Assembly (NCBI GenBank): GCA_048380335.1
Contig: DBFCCI010000023.1
Span: 1 to 14,816 of the forward strand
Length of the DNA stretch: 14,816 nucleotides
Origin: Lachnospira sp900551945
GTDB taxonomy: Bacteria; Bacillota; Clostridia; Lachnospirales; Lachnospiraceae
Reading direction: 5' to 3'
In this document: positions 8,016 to 14,182 of the stretch, one piece after another
Numbering within the stretch: position 1 is the first letter of the stretch
Layout of the letters: each line of letters begins with the position of its first letter
Translations under genes and position numbers: made by a program
The notes under the pieces: model-generated
What the model was told of the DNA's origin: nothing
The model's input: only the letters and a program-made list of their open reading frames with translations
The model's database searches: none

Positions 8016-9692
8016 ATGAGTTTGAATAAAAATGATATAGTAAAACTTACTATCACTGATATTGGAACTAGTGGAGAGGGTATAGGCAGAGTAGATGGCT
8101 ATACCCTCTTTGTTAAGGACACAATTATTGGTGATGAAGTAGAAGTAAAGGTTATTAAAGCAAAGAAAAATTATGGCTATGGAAAGCTTATTAATATAAT
8201 TAATCCATCAAAGGATAGAGTAACACCAGTCTGTCCTGTAGCTAGACAGTGCGGTGGGTGTCAGATACAAGAAATGGATTACAATGCACAACTTCGTTTT
8301 AAGCAGGAACTTGTAAAAAATAACATTGAAAGAATAGGACATATAACAGATTATGAAATGAGTCCTATAATTGGAATGGATACTCCATTTCACTACAGAA
8401 ATAAAGCACAATATCCAGTTGGACTTGATAAAGATGGCAATATAGTAATGGGCTTTTTTGCAGGAAGAACTCACTATATTATTGACAATACTGACTGCGC
8501 ACTTGGAGCTGCTATTAACAATAAGATATTGACAATAATAAAGTCTTATATGAAAGATAACAATATAACTCCATATAACGAAGAAAAGGGAAATGGAACA
8601 GTAAGACATATTCTTATAAGAAATGGATATCACACAAATGAAATAATGGTGTGTGTTGTTATTAATGGAAAAAGCTTGAAAAATAGTGAAGATTTGGTAA
8701 ATCGTCTTAAAGTAATTGATGGTATGACTTCTATAATGATTAACATTAACACTAAAAAGACAAACGTTATTCTTGGTGATGAATGTAAGACTTTGTGGGG
8801 CAAGTCATTTATAGAAGACTATATATGTGATATAAAGTATCAGATATCGCCATTGTCATTTTTTCAAGTTAATCCTAAGCAGACTGAAAAGCTTTATTCA
8901 AAAGCACTTGAGTATGCTAACCTTACTGGAAATGAAACGGTGTGGGACTTATACTGTGGTATAGGAACAATTTCGCTATTTATGGCAAGTAAAGCAAGAA
9001 AAGTATATGGAGTTGAGATTGTGCCACAGGCAATAGAAGATGCTAAAAATAACGCTAAGCTTAATAATATTGACAATGCACAGTTTTTCGTGGGAAAGGC
9101 AGAAGAAGTTGTGCCAGCATTTTATGAAGAATTAAGTAAAAAAGCGGCAGCAGGCGATGAAGAAGCTAAGAGGGGAATTAATCCAGACGTAGTAGTAGTA
9201 GACCCACCACGAAAAGGGTGTGAGGAGTCACTACTTGAAACAGTGGTAAAGATGTCGCCTAAGAGAATGGTGTATGTAAGCTGCGACTCAGCTACACTTG
9301 CTAGAGATTTGAAATATATGAGTGAGCATGGGTATAAGGTAGAAAAAGTACAGGCAGTAGACCAATTTGGGAATACGGTGCATGTGGAGACGGTTGTCAA
9401 GTTGGTTAGAAAAACTCCTGACGCATATATCGACCTCACAGTGGATATGGACGAGCTTGATTTGACGGCTTCGGAAGTGAAAGCAACTTATCAGGAAATT
9501 AAACAGTACATTTTAGATAAATATGATACAAAGGTGTCCAATCTCTATATTGCTCAGGTGAAAGAGAAATATGGCATCATAGAAAGAGAAAATTACAATA
9601 AGCCAAAATCAGAAAATACAAAACAACCACAGTGTCCATCGGAAAAAGCAGAAATGATTGAAGATGCTTTGAGACATTTTAAGATGATTTAA
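8016..9692 (+). CDS. rlmD: 23S rRNA (uracil-C5) methyltransferase of the RlmD/RumA family, with C-terminal extension
   Basis: This SAM-dependent enzyme methylates uracil C5 in 23S rRNA. It has a TRAM domain (about 3-62) and a four-cysteine iron-sulphur site (C73, C79, C82 and C161). The methyltransferase domain shows the SAM motif WDLYCGIGT and VVDPPRKG, the nucleophile C423 in YVSCDSATLARDL, and the likely catalytic base E458 in HVETVV. ATG 8016 has AGGA seven bases upstream. Family members usually end soon after HVETVV, near 455-460 residues. This one continues to residue 558 with a segment rich in charged residues that ends DALRHFKMI. From my knowledge of the family, this tail occurs in clostridial versions next to mobile elements, and the rumA 3' end is a known integration site for conjugative elements. 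I infer that the tail is element-derived. The exact uracil target (1939, 747 or both) is not decidable here. Confidence 0.92.
   Translation: MSLNKNDIVKLTITDIGTSGEGIGRVDGYTLFVKDTIIGDEVEVKVIKAKKNYGYGKLINIINPSKDRVTPVCPVARQCGGCQIQEMDYNAQLRFKQELVKNNIERIGHITDYEMSPIIGMDTPFHYRNKAQYPVGLDKDGNIVMGFFAGRTHYIIDNTDCALGAAINNKILTIIKSYMKDNNITPYNEEKGNGTVRHILIRNGYHTNEIMVCVVINGKSLKNSEDLVNRLKVIDGMTSIMININTKKTNVILGDECKTLWGKSFIEDYICDIKYQISPLSFFQVNPKQTEKLYSKALEYANLTGNETVWDLYCGIGTISLFMASKARKVYGVEIVPQAIEDAKNNAKLNNIDNAQFFVGKAEEVVPAFYEELSKKAAAGDEEAKRGINPDVVVVDPPRKGCEESLLETVVKMSPKRMVYVSCDSATLARDLKYMSEHGYKVEKVQAVDQFGNTVHVETVVKLVRKTPDAYIDLTVDMDELDLTASEVKATYQEIKQYILDKYDTKVSNLYIAQVKEKYGIIERENYNKPKSENTKQPQCPSEKAEMIEDALRHFKMI
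9381..9413 (+). other. Possible element attachment site in the rlmD 3' end
   Basis: The codons for HVETVVKLVRK (from 9381) sit where rlmD/rumA-targeting integrative elements are known to insert. From about 9375 the codon choice shifts to more G-ending codons (ACG GTG ... GTG GAG ACG), and from about 9414 the protein leaves the family consensus. Transposon-type genes begin directly downstream. No second copy of CATGTGGAGACGGTTGTC is seen in this window, so the other junction, if it exists, lies outside or is lost. Confidence 0.35.
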
Positions 9693-9720
9693 ATTTCAAT
9701 CGGCACATTGGTAAAATAAA

Positions 9721-9766
9721 AAATCCTTCTGTAAAATGATAATACAATCAAATTACAGGAGGATTT
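9721..9766. promoter_or_regulatory. Hairpin hiding the tnpV ribosome binding site; minus-strand terminator
   Basis: AAATCCTTCTGTAA (9721-9734) pairs with TTACAGGAGGATTT (9753-9766) over 14 positions with one G-T pair and an 18-base loop. The AGGAGG that should serve tnpV (9757-9763) lies inside the 3' arm. Read on the minus strand the stem is followed by a T-rich tract (complement of 9711-9726), giving a good intrinsic terminator for antisense transcription. On the plus strand it could lower TnpV translation when transcription enters from rlmD. The structure is seen; the control role is inferred. Confidence 0.6.
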
Positions 9767-9770
9767 ATCT

Positions 9771-10142
9771 ATGAAAACTATATTTGAGCAACAAGGTGTT
9801 GAGTATCGTCAGTTGGGAGATTATATGCTTCCTAATGTGGGATTGAATGCACAGAAAGAATATCCAATCGGTGTATGGGGACAGCGATACCGTAGGCATC
9901 TGAAAGAAAAACACCGCATTATTTATTAAAACTATTTGACCAAAAGTACGCTCAATAAACACCTTACAGAAGTTGATATACGAGCTGAAGAAATGTTTCG
10001 GAAACTTGTAAAATCACTTGTCGAGAAAGAAAATGTTACGGAAAGTCTGAAAGCTGACGATATGATGTTATGGGTTCAAAAGATGAATAACATCCGCAAC
10101 CGAGCAACCGAAATCGTTAATACGGAAGTGATATTTGTATGA
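9771..10142 (+). pseudogene. tnpV: TnpV-family transposon protein, interrupted by a stop codon
   Basis: Residues MKTIFEQQGVEYRQLGDYML and the following PIGVWGQRYRRHLKEKH match TnpV, a small protein of Tn4451-type and related clostridial mobile elements whose biochemical role is not settled. The frame stops at TAA 9927-9929 after HRIIY, then continues in the same frame with YLTKSTLNKHL to MLWVQKMNNIRNRATEIV, the usual TnpV end, stopping at TGA 10140-10142. Family members have Leu at the stop position, so a single TTA to TAA change explains it. A TTG at 9936 could restart the 3' part, but no ribosome binding site is evident. Full length would be about 123 residues. The last bases overlap the next gene as ATGA. 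Confidence 0.85.
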
Positions 10143-10312
10143 GAAAGTATCATATTTATCTTACATCGGAAGAAAGAAAACTAATAATTGAGAATCTTGT
10201 TTCAAAGAAAAACACTCTTATCTCGGAAGGTAAATATACGGACGGGGTTGACGATGTTTTGCTTAAACTCCTGCAAGCCAAGAAGAAAAAGGCCAAAGTA
10301 ATTTATACATAA
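10139..10312 (+). CDS. Small transposon-associated protein of 57 residues
   Basis: ATG 10139 overlaps the tnpV stop as ATGA, so translation is probably coupled. The product starts MRKYHIYLTSEERKLIIENL and ends in a lysine-rich segment, LLQAKKKKAKVIYT. I recall similar short proteins directly after tnpV in clostridial elements, but know no function. The predicted helical middle part and basic tail would suit a nucleic acid or protein adaptor, which is only a guess. It has no ribosome binding site of its own, so the stop codon inside tnpV may reduce its expression. The frame itself is intact. Confidence 0.6.
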   Translation: MRKYHIYLTSEERKLIIENLVSKKNTLISEGKYTDGVDDVLLKLLQAKKKKAKVIYT

Positions 10313-10324
10313 TATAACGAAAAT

Positions 10325-10369
10325 GCACGGCCTTCGGAGCAAAAGAATCCGTTGGTTGTGCCTTCTTTT
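10325..10369 (+). terminator. Probable terminator after the tnpV operon
   Basis: GCACGGCC (10325-10332) pairs with GGTTGTGC (10354-10361) using two G-T pairs, and an inner CGG/CCG adds three more pairs. CTTCTTTTG follows. The run of T is interrupted, so this is a moderate terminator candidate placed 12 bases after the stop of the 57-residue gene. Confidence 0.45.
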
Positions 10370-10395
10370 GTAAGAACTCTTAAATGCTTAAATGC

Positions 10396-10415
10396 TGTTT
10401 AATCTTAGCGAGCAG
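10396..10415 (+). repeat. Left arm of 20-bp perfect inverted repeat
   Basis: TGTTTAATCTTAGCGAGCAG is the exact reverse complement of 13738-13757. The two arms bracket the regulator, methyltransferase and endonuclease genes. Outside the arms the flanks share no similarity. Just outside this arm is a tandem duplication of TTAAATGC (10380-10387 and 10388-10395). Confidence 0.9.
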
Positions 10416-10465
10416 TGTATTTGTATCCTCAGCGGAACAAACACCTCGTTAGGATTTTATCCTAA
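10416..10465 (+). repeat. Two subterminal hairpins inside the left arm
   Basis: First, TGTATTTGT (10416-10424) pairs imperfectly with ACAAACACC (10437-10445). Second, TTAGGAT (10449-10455) pairs perfectly with ATCCTAA (10459-10465) around TTT. The right arm has two hairpins in the same inward order and at nearly the same distance (33 versus 32 bases to the second stem). Their stem sequences are related: GTTAGG...CCTAA on both sides when read inward. Confidence 0.6.
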
Positions 10466-10527
10466 GACCTACTACCTTTGGAGTGAAATGTAAAACGAAC
10501 AAACATTTGCTTTTTTGTATAATGGTA

Positions 10528-10556
10528 TTGTGGAAACGCCAGTTTTATGGTAGAAT
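10528..10556 (+). promoter_or_regulatory. Promoter of the restriction-modification operon
   Basis: TTGTGG (10528-10533), a 17-base spacer and TAGAAT (10551-10556) form a good vegetative promoter 34 bases before the first start codon. ATGGTA occurs twice around it (10522-10527 and 10547-10552), 25 bases apart, and could be an operator for the HTH protein. A second TATAAT at 10518-10523 lacks a proper -35 element. Confidence 0.5.
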
Positions 10557-10589
10557 AACAAAAGAGATGTGAGAGGGAGATGCCAATAT

Positions 10590-10826
10590 ATGAGTCTAGC
10601 AGAAGAAATGAAGAATTTAAGAAAAAGAACATTACTTACACAAGAAGATTTTGCTCATACTTTATCAGTAGCTCCATCTACTGTTAATAGATGGGAAACA
10701 TCAAAAGCAAAGCCGAATGTATCCACAATGAAAAAAATTAGAGCTTTTTGTTCGAATAACAATTTGTCTTATTCAAGTGTGGAAGAAGAATGGATTAACT
10801 ATGCACAGGAGGAAAACAATGATTAG
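10590..10826 (+). CDS. XRE-family HTH regulator, probable controller of the restriction-modification operon
   Basis: This 78-residue protein is almost entirely a Cro/C1-type helix-turn-helix domain (about 5-55), with LTQEDFAHTLSVAPSTVNRW as the two HTH helices. Size, position in front of a methyltransferase gene and an 8-base overlap with it (stop TAG 10824-10826) fit a controller (C) protein that times methyltransferase and endonuclease expression. I chose ATG 10590, with AGGGA ten bases upstream, over the GTG at 10569, which would add seven non-conserved residues. Typical C-boxes with GACT/AGTC halves are not seen near the promoter, so it may bind another site or act only as a repressor. 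The acidic tail overlaps the next gene. Confidence 0.8.
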   Translation: MSLAEEMKNLRKRTLLTQEDFAHTLSVAPSTVNRWETSKAKPNVSTMKKIRAFCSNNNLSYSSVEEEWINYAQEENND

Positions 10827-12603
10827 ATTAGCAACTGTTTTTAGTGGGATTGGTGCCATTGAACATGCTTTAGATAGAATGGGTATTGAGCATAATATTG
10901 TATTTGCCTGTGATAATGGAGATGTTGAAATTCTTACTAAAAAAATCGGATTAAACATCGATGAAATAAAAAAGGAAATAGCATTGTTAGATGCAACAGT
11001 TCAACAATTAAATATAAGTAGTGATGTTGATGATTTATATAAACGACAACTTTATGGTATGTTCAAGGAAATGAGCATAGAATACGAAAAAGTGGTTGAA
11101 CAGCTTTCTGAGATTCCAAAAAATTACATAGATGTACAGCAAATCCTTAAGTTAATTCTTGAGGGCAATGGTGTGAAAAAAGCAAGAATTAAAGAATATA
11201 AAGGATTTATAGAAGAGTTAGGTATTGGAACAGAAAAACAACAGATACTCAAAATTTTACAAGTAATTTTAGAAGTCGTAAATGATTTCAAAAAAGATAA
11301 TCAACTTGAAGATTTGGGAAAAGAACTTGACTTTGATAGTACAGATGGTATTGTGTGGCGTTCAGTCAGTACTCAATTAAAAGCGTTATATGATTACTTG
11401 GAACAATACAATGGAAAGAGAATTATCAGAAAAGTACAAGATTTATCACAAAGGGCAAGTCAGTTGCACGAAAAAATAAATTACTTGAAAGTGCAAAAAG
11501 AATTAGATGATTTGGGAGAAGATTGGACTGCTAGAAAAAAATATGTTGATAATTTGTATGCAGGGTTAGAAAAGCGAAATAAAGTCAAGAAATCGTATAT
11601 GGCTAACTATGCGTTGAGCGATGAACATTTTCATTGGAATGTTGCATTTCTGAATGGAAAACAATATAGGGATAAGGTTGATTTGTTTGTTGGCGGTAGT
11701 CCGTGCCAATCATTCTCTCTAGTTGGAAAACAGCGTGGACTTGATGATACAAGGGGTACACTGTTTTATGAATATGCAAGACTAATTGATGAGATTAAGC
11801 CTAAAATTTTTATATATGAAAATGTTCGTGCTGTTCTCTCTCACGATGGTGGAAAAACGTGGAAGAAAATGCAGGAGGTTTTCAATGAACTAGGATATAA
11901 GATATATCATAATGTGATGAATGCTAAAAATTATGGAATTCCACAAAACAGAGAGCGAATTTTTGTTGTGGGTTTCAGGGATGATATAGCACCACAGGAA
12001 GGATTTGAATTCCCGCCAACAAAACCATTAGAGAGGACGATGAAAGAGTTTTTGATAGACAATGCTCCGGGTGGGTATTTTTTGCCGAAGAAAGGTGTGG
12101 AATTTGTTACTAATGAGAAGAATCTTGCAAAGAAATTCACACAGATTGATGGTGAGATACAACTTTGTCAAAAAAAGAATCAGCAATTCAATTGGCATGG
12201 AGATTTTGTGTTCCAATCGGAAAGCGATGCAGAAGCAAATAATATTGAGGATTTAGAAAAGTATTATTTGTCCGAAAAGGTAAGAAAATATGTTTTGGCA
12301 TCGGGAACAAAGAATTTTTATAGCAAACCGGAAGTTGATTTGGACATTGCAAGACCATTGCTTACAACAATGCATAAAATGCATCGTGCAGGGGTGGACA
12401 ATTATGTTACAACACAAGGGCGATTAAGAAAATTAACTCCTAGAGAATGTTTGAGATTGATGGGATTTAGTGATAACTTTAAAATTGTTGTTTCAGATAC
12501 AGCTATGTATCAGCAAGCAGGTAATAGCATTGTTGTCGATGTGCTCATAGCATTGTTAAAGCAGATGGATATAGAAAGGTATGGTGTTTCGGATGAAAAT
12601 TAA
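10819..12603 (+). CDS. C5-cytosine DNA methyltransferase (Type II) with large helical insertion
   Basis: This 594-residue protein methylates cytosine C5 in DNA using SAM. Motif I is LATVFSGIGAIEHAL (4-18), motif IV is GGSPCQSFS with nucleophile C296, motif VI is ENV (334-336), and motif VIII is QNRERIFVVG (376-385). Motif IX is at RPLLTTM (about 512) and motif X is QQAGNSIVVDVL (565-576). Between motif II (FACDNGD, to about 36) and motif III (about 262-280) lies a charged, predicted helical and coiled-coil insertion of about 220 residues, where most family members have few. The target recognition region (about 390-510) is short. ATG 10819 has AGGAGG upstream (10807-10812) and is preferred to the GTG at 10777. 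It overlaps the regulator upstream and the endonuclease downstream. The recognition sequence cannot be read from the sequence. Confidence 0.94.
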   Translation: MIRLATVFSGIGAIEHALDRMGIEHNIVFACDNGDVEILTKKIGLNIDEIKKEIALLDATVQQLNISSDVDDLYKRQLYGMFKEMSIEYEKVVEQLSEIPKNYIDVQQILKLILEGNGVKKARIKEYKGFIEELGIGTEKQQILKILQVILEVVNDFKKDNQLEDLGKELDFDSTDGIVWRSVSTQLKALYDYLEQYNGKRIIRKVQDLSQRASQLHEKINYLKVQKELDDLGEDWTARKKYVDNLYAGLEKRNKVKKSYMANYALSDEHFHWNVAFLNGKQYRDKVDLFVGGSPCQSFSLVGKQRGLDDTRGTLFYEYARLIDEIKPKIFIYENVRAVLSHDGGKTWKKMQEVFNELGYKIYHNVMNAKNYGIPQNRERIFVVGFRDDIAPQEGFEFPPTKPLERTMKEFLIDNAPGGYFLPKKGVEFVTNEKNLAKKFTQIDGEIQLCQKKNQQFNWHGDFVFQSESDAEANNIEDLEKYYLSEKVRKYVLASGTKNFYSKPEVDLDIARPLLTTMHKMHRAGVDNYVTTQGRLRKLTPRECLRLMGFSDNFKIVVSDTAMYQQAGNSIVVDVLIALLKQMDIERYGVSDEN

Positions 12604-13612
12604 TGGAGAGAATTTGCCAACATTAGCGGTTTTCCCAACTATGATGACAGTGCCAGATTGTGTTGTTGCCGGAAGTAATAAAATCGGGAAAGGTCATGGT
12701 GAAGCAAAATTCTATATAGCATCTAAACCTGAAATGTACGCATTTTATGGAGGAGAAAAGTTTAAGGCAAGATGCTTCATGCTTAAATCAGATTTATTGG
12801 CATATTTAGAAGCTATTAAAAATGAGTATTTAGAGCCATCACAAGATTATGCAAAAAAAGAAAGTTTTCCATTGTTGTGGAATGAAAGATTGGATATGGT
12901 GTCCAAACTTGATGATGTGATTTTCTTTGATATTGAGGATCAATACCAAATTGAAGGACAGAGGGGATATATAAATTCAAACGATGAGGCATACCAAATT
13001 TTAAGAAAGATTGCATTACCATTGGTTAGCTATATTTATGTAGAAAAAGTGGGAACTGAAACAGCACCACTGTTCTATTGGAAGTTGTTTGTTGATTTCG
13101 ATGCTATATGGGAAAGGCAGAATGGACCATTGGTGTTTAATTATGGCAAGAAAAAAGAAGCAGAAGAAATTGAGAAAACAATTCCTACCGAAACAGAAGA
13201 TGTGAAAGCGAAAAAAGAAATATCAAATGCAAGATATGGTCAAGGAAAGTACCGCGAACAGTTACTGGAACAATGTAGATTTTGTCCATTCACAATGATT
13301 TCGGATGAACGTCTGTTGATTGCAAGTCACATAAAACCTTGGGCTGCCGCAAATGCAACAGAAAAAGTAGACCCTTATAATGGTTATATGCTTTCACCGT
13401 TATATGATAAATTGTTTGACAAGGGATTTATTACTTTTACTGAAAAGAGACATGTCATTTTGTCTGAATTTATTTCTCCATACACTTGGAGACAAATAGG
13501 ACTTAAAAATGATAGTTTTATTAGTTCGCTTCCAATGGACAATAAGAGAGCAGAATATTTAAGATTTCATCATCAGTCAGTATTTAAGGGTTCGTTTGAT
13601 ATAGAAATATAA
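12593..13612 (+). CDS. HNH-family restriction endonuclease (predicted)
   Basis: The 339-residue product has an unrecognised N-terminal part (1-185), a lysine/glutamate-rich linker (about 186-212) and a C-terminal HNH domain. The domain begins with GQGKYREQLLEQC and has C228 and C231, H246 in ASHIKPW, N263 in DPYNGYMLSP and LYDKLFDKGFITF with D272 and D276. This is the HNH type found in many restriction enzymes with a neighbouring methyltransferase. It should cut unmodified DNA at the site protected by the upstream enzyme; the pairing is inferred from position. The start overlaps the methyltransferase end. ATG 12581 is possible, but its GAAAGG is too close (1 base), while ATG 12593 has it 13 bases away and gives the natural-looking MKINGENLPTL. 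A terminator follows 16 bases after the stop. Confidence 0.85.
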   Translation: MKINGENLPTLAVFPTMMTVPDCVVAGSNKIGKGHGEAKFYIASKPEMYAFYGGEKFKARCFMLKSDLLAYLEAIKNEYLEPSQDYAKKESFPLLWNERLDMVSKLDDVIFFDIEDQYQIEGQRGYINSNDEAYQILRKIALPLVSYIYVEKVGTETAPLFYWKLFVDFDAIWERQNGPLVFNYGKKKEAEEIEKTIPTETEDVKAKKEISNARYGQGKYREQLLEQCRFCPFTMISDERLLIASHIKPWAAANATEKVDPYNGYMLSPLYDKLFDKGFITFTEKRHVILSEFISPYTWRQIGLKNDSFISSLPMDNKRAEYLRFHHQSVFKGSFDIEI

Positions 13613-13628
13613 TGTACGAATAATTAAG

Positions 13629-13683
13629 AGTCACATCCATATGTATAATGCCAGTGTTACATATGTGGTTGTGGCTTTTTTTG
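13629..13683 (+). terminator. Intrinsic terminator of the restriction-modification operon
   Basis: AGTCACATCCATATGTA (13629-13645) pairs with TACATATGTGGTTGTGGCT (13658-13676), with small bulges, and is followed by a run of seven T. It lies 16 bases after the endonuclease stop codon and inside the right inverted-repeat arm. Confidence 0.85.
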
Positions 13684-13690
13684 ATGGGTT

Positions 13691-13736
13691 TTAGGGCAAC
13701 CCTAACAGCACCATTTGGATATGGATATTCAAATGG
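13691..13736 (-). repeat. Two subterminal hairpins inside the right arm
   Basis: CCATTTG (13711-13717) pairs with CAAATGG (13730-13736), extendable by ATAT pairs. TTAGGG (13691-13696) pairs with CCCTAA (13700-13705) around CAA. Read inward from the right arm, the order and distances copy those at the left end, and the GTTAGG / CCTAA stems align, although the first hairpin's sequence has diverged while keeping its shape. Confidence 0.6.
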
Positions 13737-13737
13737 T

Positions 13738-13757
13738 CTGCTCGCTAAGATTAAACA
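13738..13757 (-). repeat. Right arm of 20-bp perfect inverted repeat
   Basis: CTGCTCGCTAAGATTAAACA is the exact reverse complement of 10396-10415. The distance between outer ends is 3,362 bases. The bases beyond (TAATAGAATAAT) show no direct repeat with those outside the left arm, so no target-site duplication is visible. Confidence 0.9.
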
Positions 13758-13774
13758 TAATAGAATAATAATTT

Positions 13775-13808
13775 AGATTTCCGAGATTTTTTTGGGAATC
13801 TTTTTTTA
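13775..13808 (+). terminator. Intrinsic terminator outside the cassette
   Basis: AGATTTCC (13775-13782) pairs with GGGAATCT (13794-13801), with one G-T pair, followed by a seven-T run (13801-13807). No gene directly precedes it apart from the cassette, so it may be the original terminator of whatever lay here before the cassette arrived. Confidence 0.65.
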
Positions 13809-13844
13809 TTTTACGCAAAAAAATGAAAAGTTTTAGAAAAACAC

Positions 13845-14158
13845 CCTGACTTTTTCATCTCCCATTTCAAACAAGTAGAGGAAGTTTTTGCAAAATAGGA
13901 TGTCATTTGCGTTTCTTATTCCAAATATATGAGAGGAATTTTGCAAAGGAGACTTACAGTTTTGCTCTGCCAGTTCTAACAAGTGAAGGAAAATAAATTT
14001 TTTTGAAAAGTAACGATTTTGGGTGTGCATTTCGGCACCCTTTGTCCAAATAAGTGAAGGGGAAAATTAAAATGCTGAATCTGAAAACTGAAGATTTTCA
14101 AGAGATTTTTCAAAACAGACTTACATTTTCTCATTCCAAGTTCAAACAAGTGAAAGGA
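13845..14158. repeat. Degenerate ~53-bp repeats with ribosome-binding-site-like cores
   Basis: Imperfect copies of a unit of the form TTTTGCAAA..AGACTTACATTTT...CAAACAAGTGAAGGAG begin near 13845 (partial), 13886, 13939 and 14106. The core AAGTGAAGG or a variant recurs at 13873, 13928, 13981, 14052 and 14148, at spacings of about 55, 53, 71 and 96. A small hairpin, GGGTG (14021-14025) with CACCC (14036-14040), lies inside. Apart from the short frame at 14072 the stretch holds no convincing gene. I do not recognise the family. Confidence 0.45.
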
Positions 14159-14182
14159 GTTTTTACAATGCCAAGATTGTAG
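14072..14182 (+). CDS. Short open frame cut by the IS3-type insertion
   Basis: ATG 14072 has GAAGGGG ten bases upstream and opens a frame beginning MLNLKTEDFQEIFQNRLTF. It reads 36 residues and stops at TAG 14180-14182, inside the first bases of the insertion sequence. If it is a real gene, its 3' part would lie beyond the IS, outside the window. The frame contains one of the degenerate repeats, so it could also be chance coding in repeat DNA. No family is recognised. Confidence 0.3.
   Translation: MLNLKTEDFQEIFQNRLTFSHSKFKQVKGVFTMPRL

Noticed and set aside
8208..8633. Minus-strand open frame of 141 residues inside rlmD
   Set aside because: It lies opposite a fully supported gene and has no family features, so it is a shadow frame.
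10449..10465. Integron attC-like site, because of GTTAGG and CCTAA stems
   Set aside because: The boxes do not fit the RYYYAAC and GTTRRRY consensus, the stem is only 7 bp, and there is no integrase or cassette array.
10392..10493. Open frame of 33 residues overlapping the left inverted-repeat arm
   Set aside because: No ribosome binding site precedes it, it spans the hairpins, and the right arm encodes nothing alike.
10569..10589. Upstream GTG start for the HTH regulator
   Set aside because: It would add seven residues outside the HTH fold and place the AGGGA ribosome binding site inside the gene.
13833..14030. Minus-strand open frame of 65 residues with internally similar segments
   Set aside because: It is the antisense reading of the degenerate repeats. 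Its internal similarity comes from the DNA repeats, and it has no ribosome binding site.
13845..14158. Possible CRISPR array, given repeated ~53-bp units
   Set aside because: The copies are too divergent, they run directly into each other without unique spacers of constant length, and there are no cas genes.
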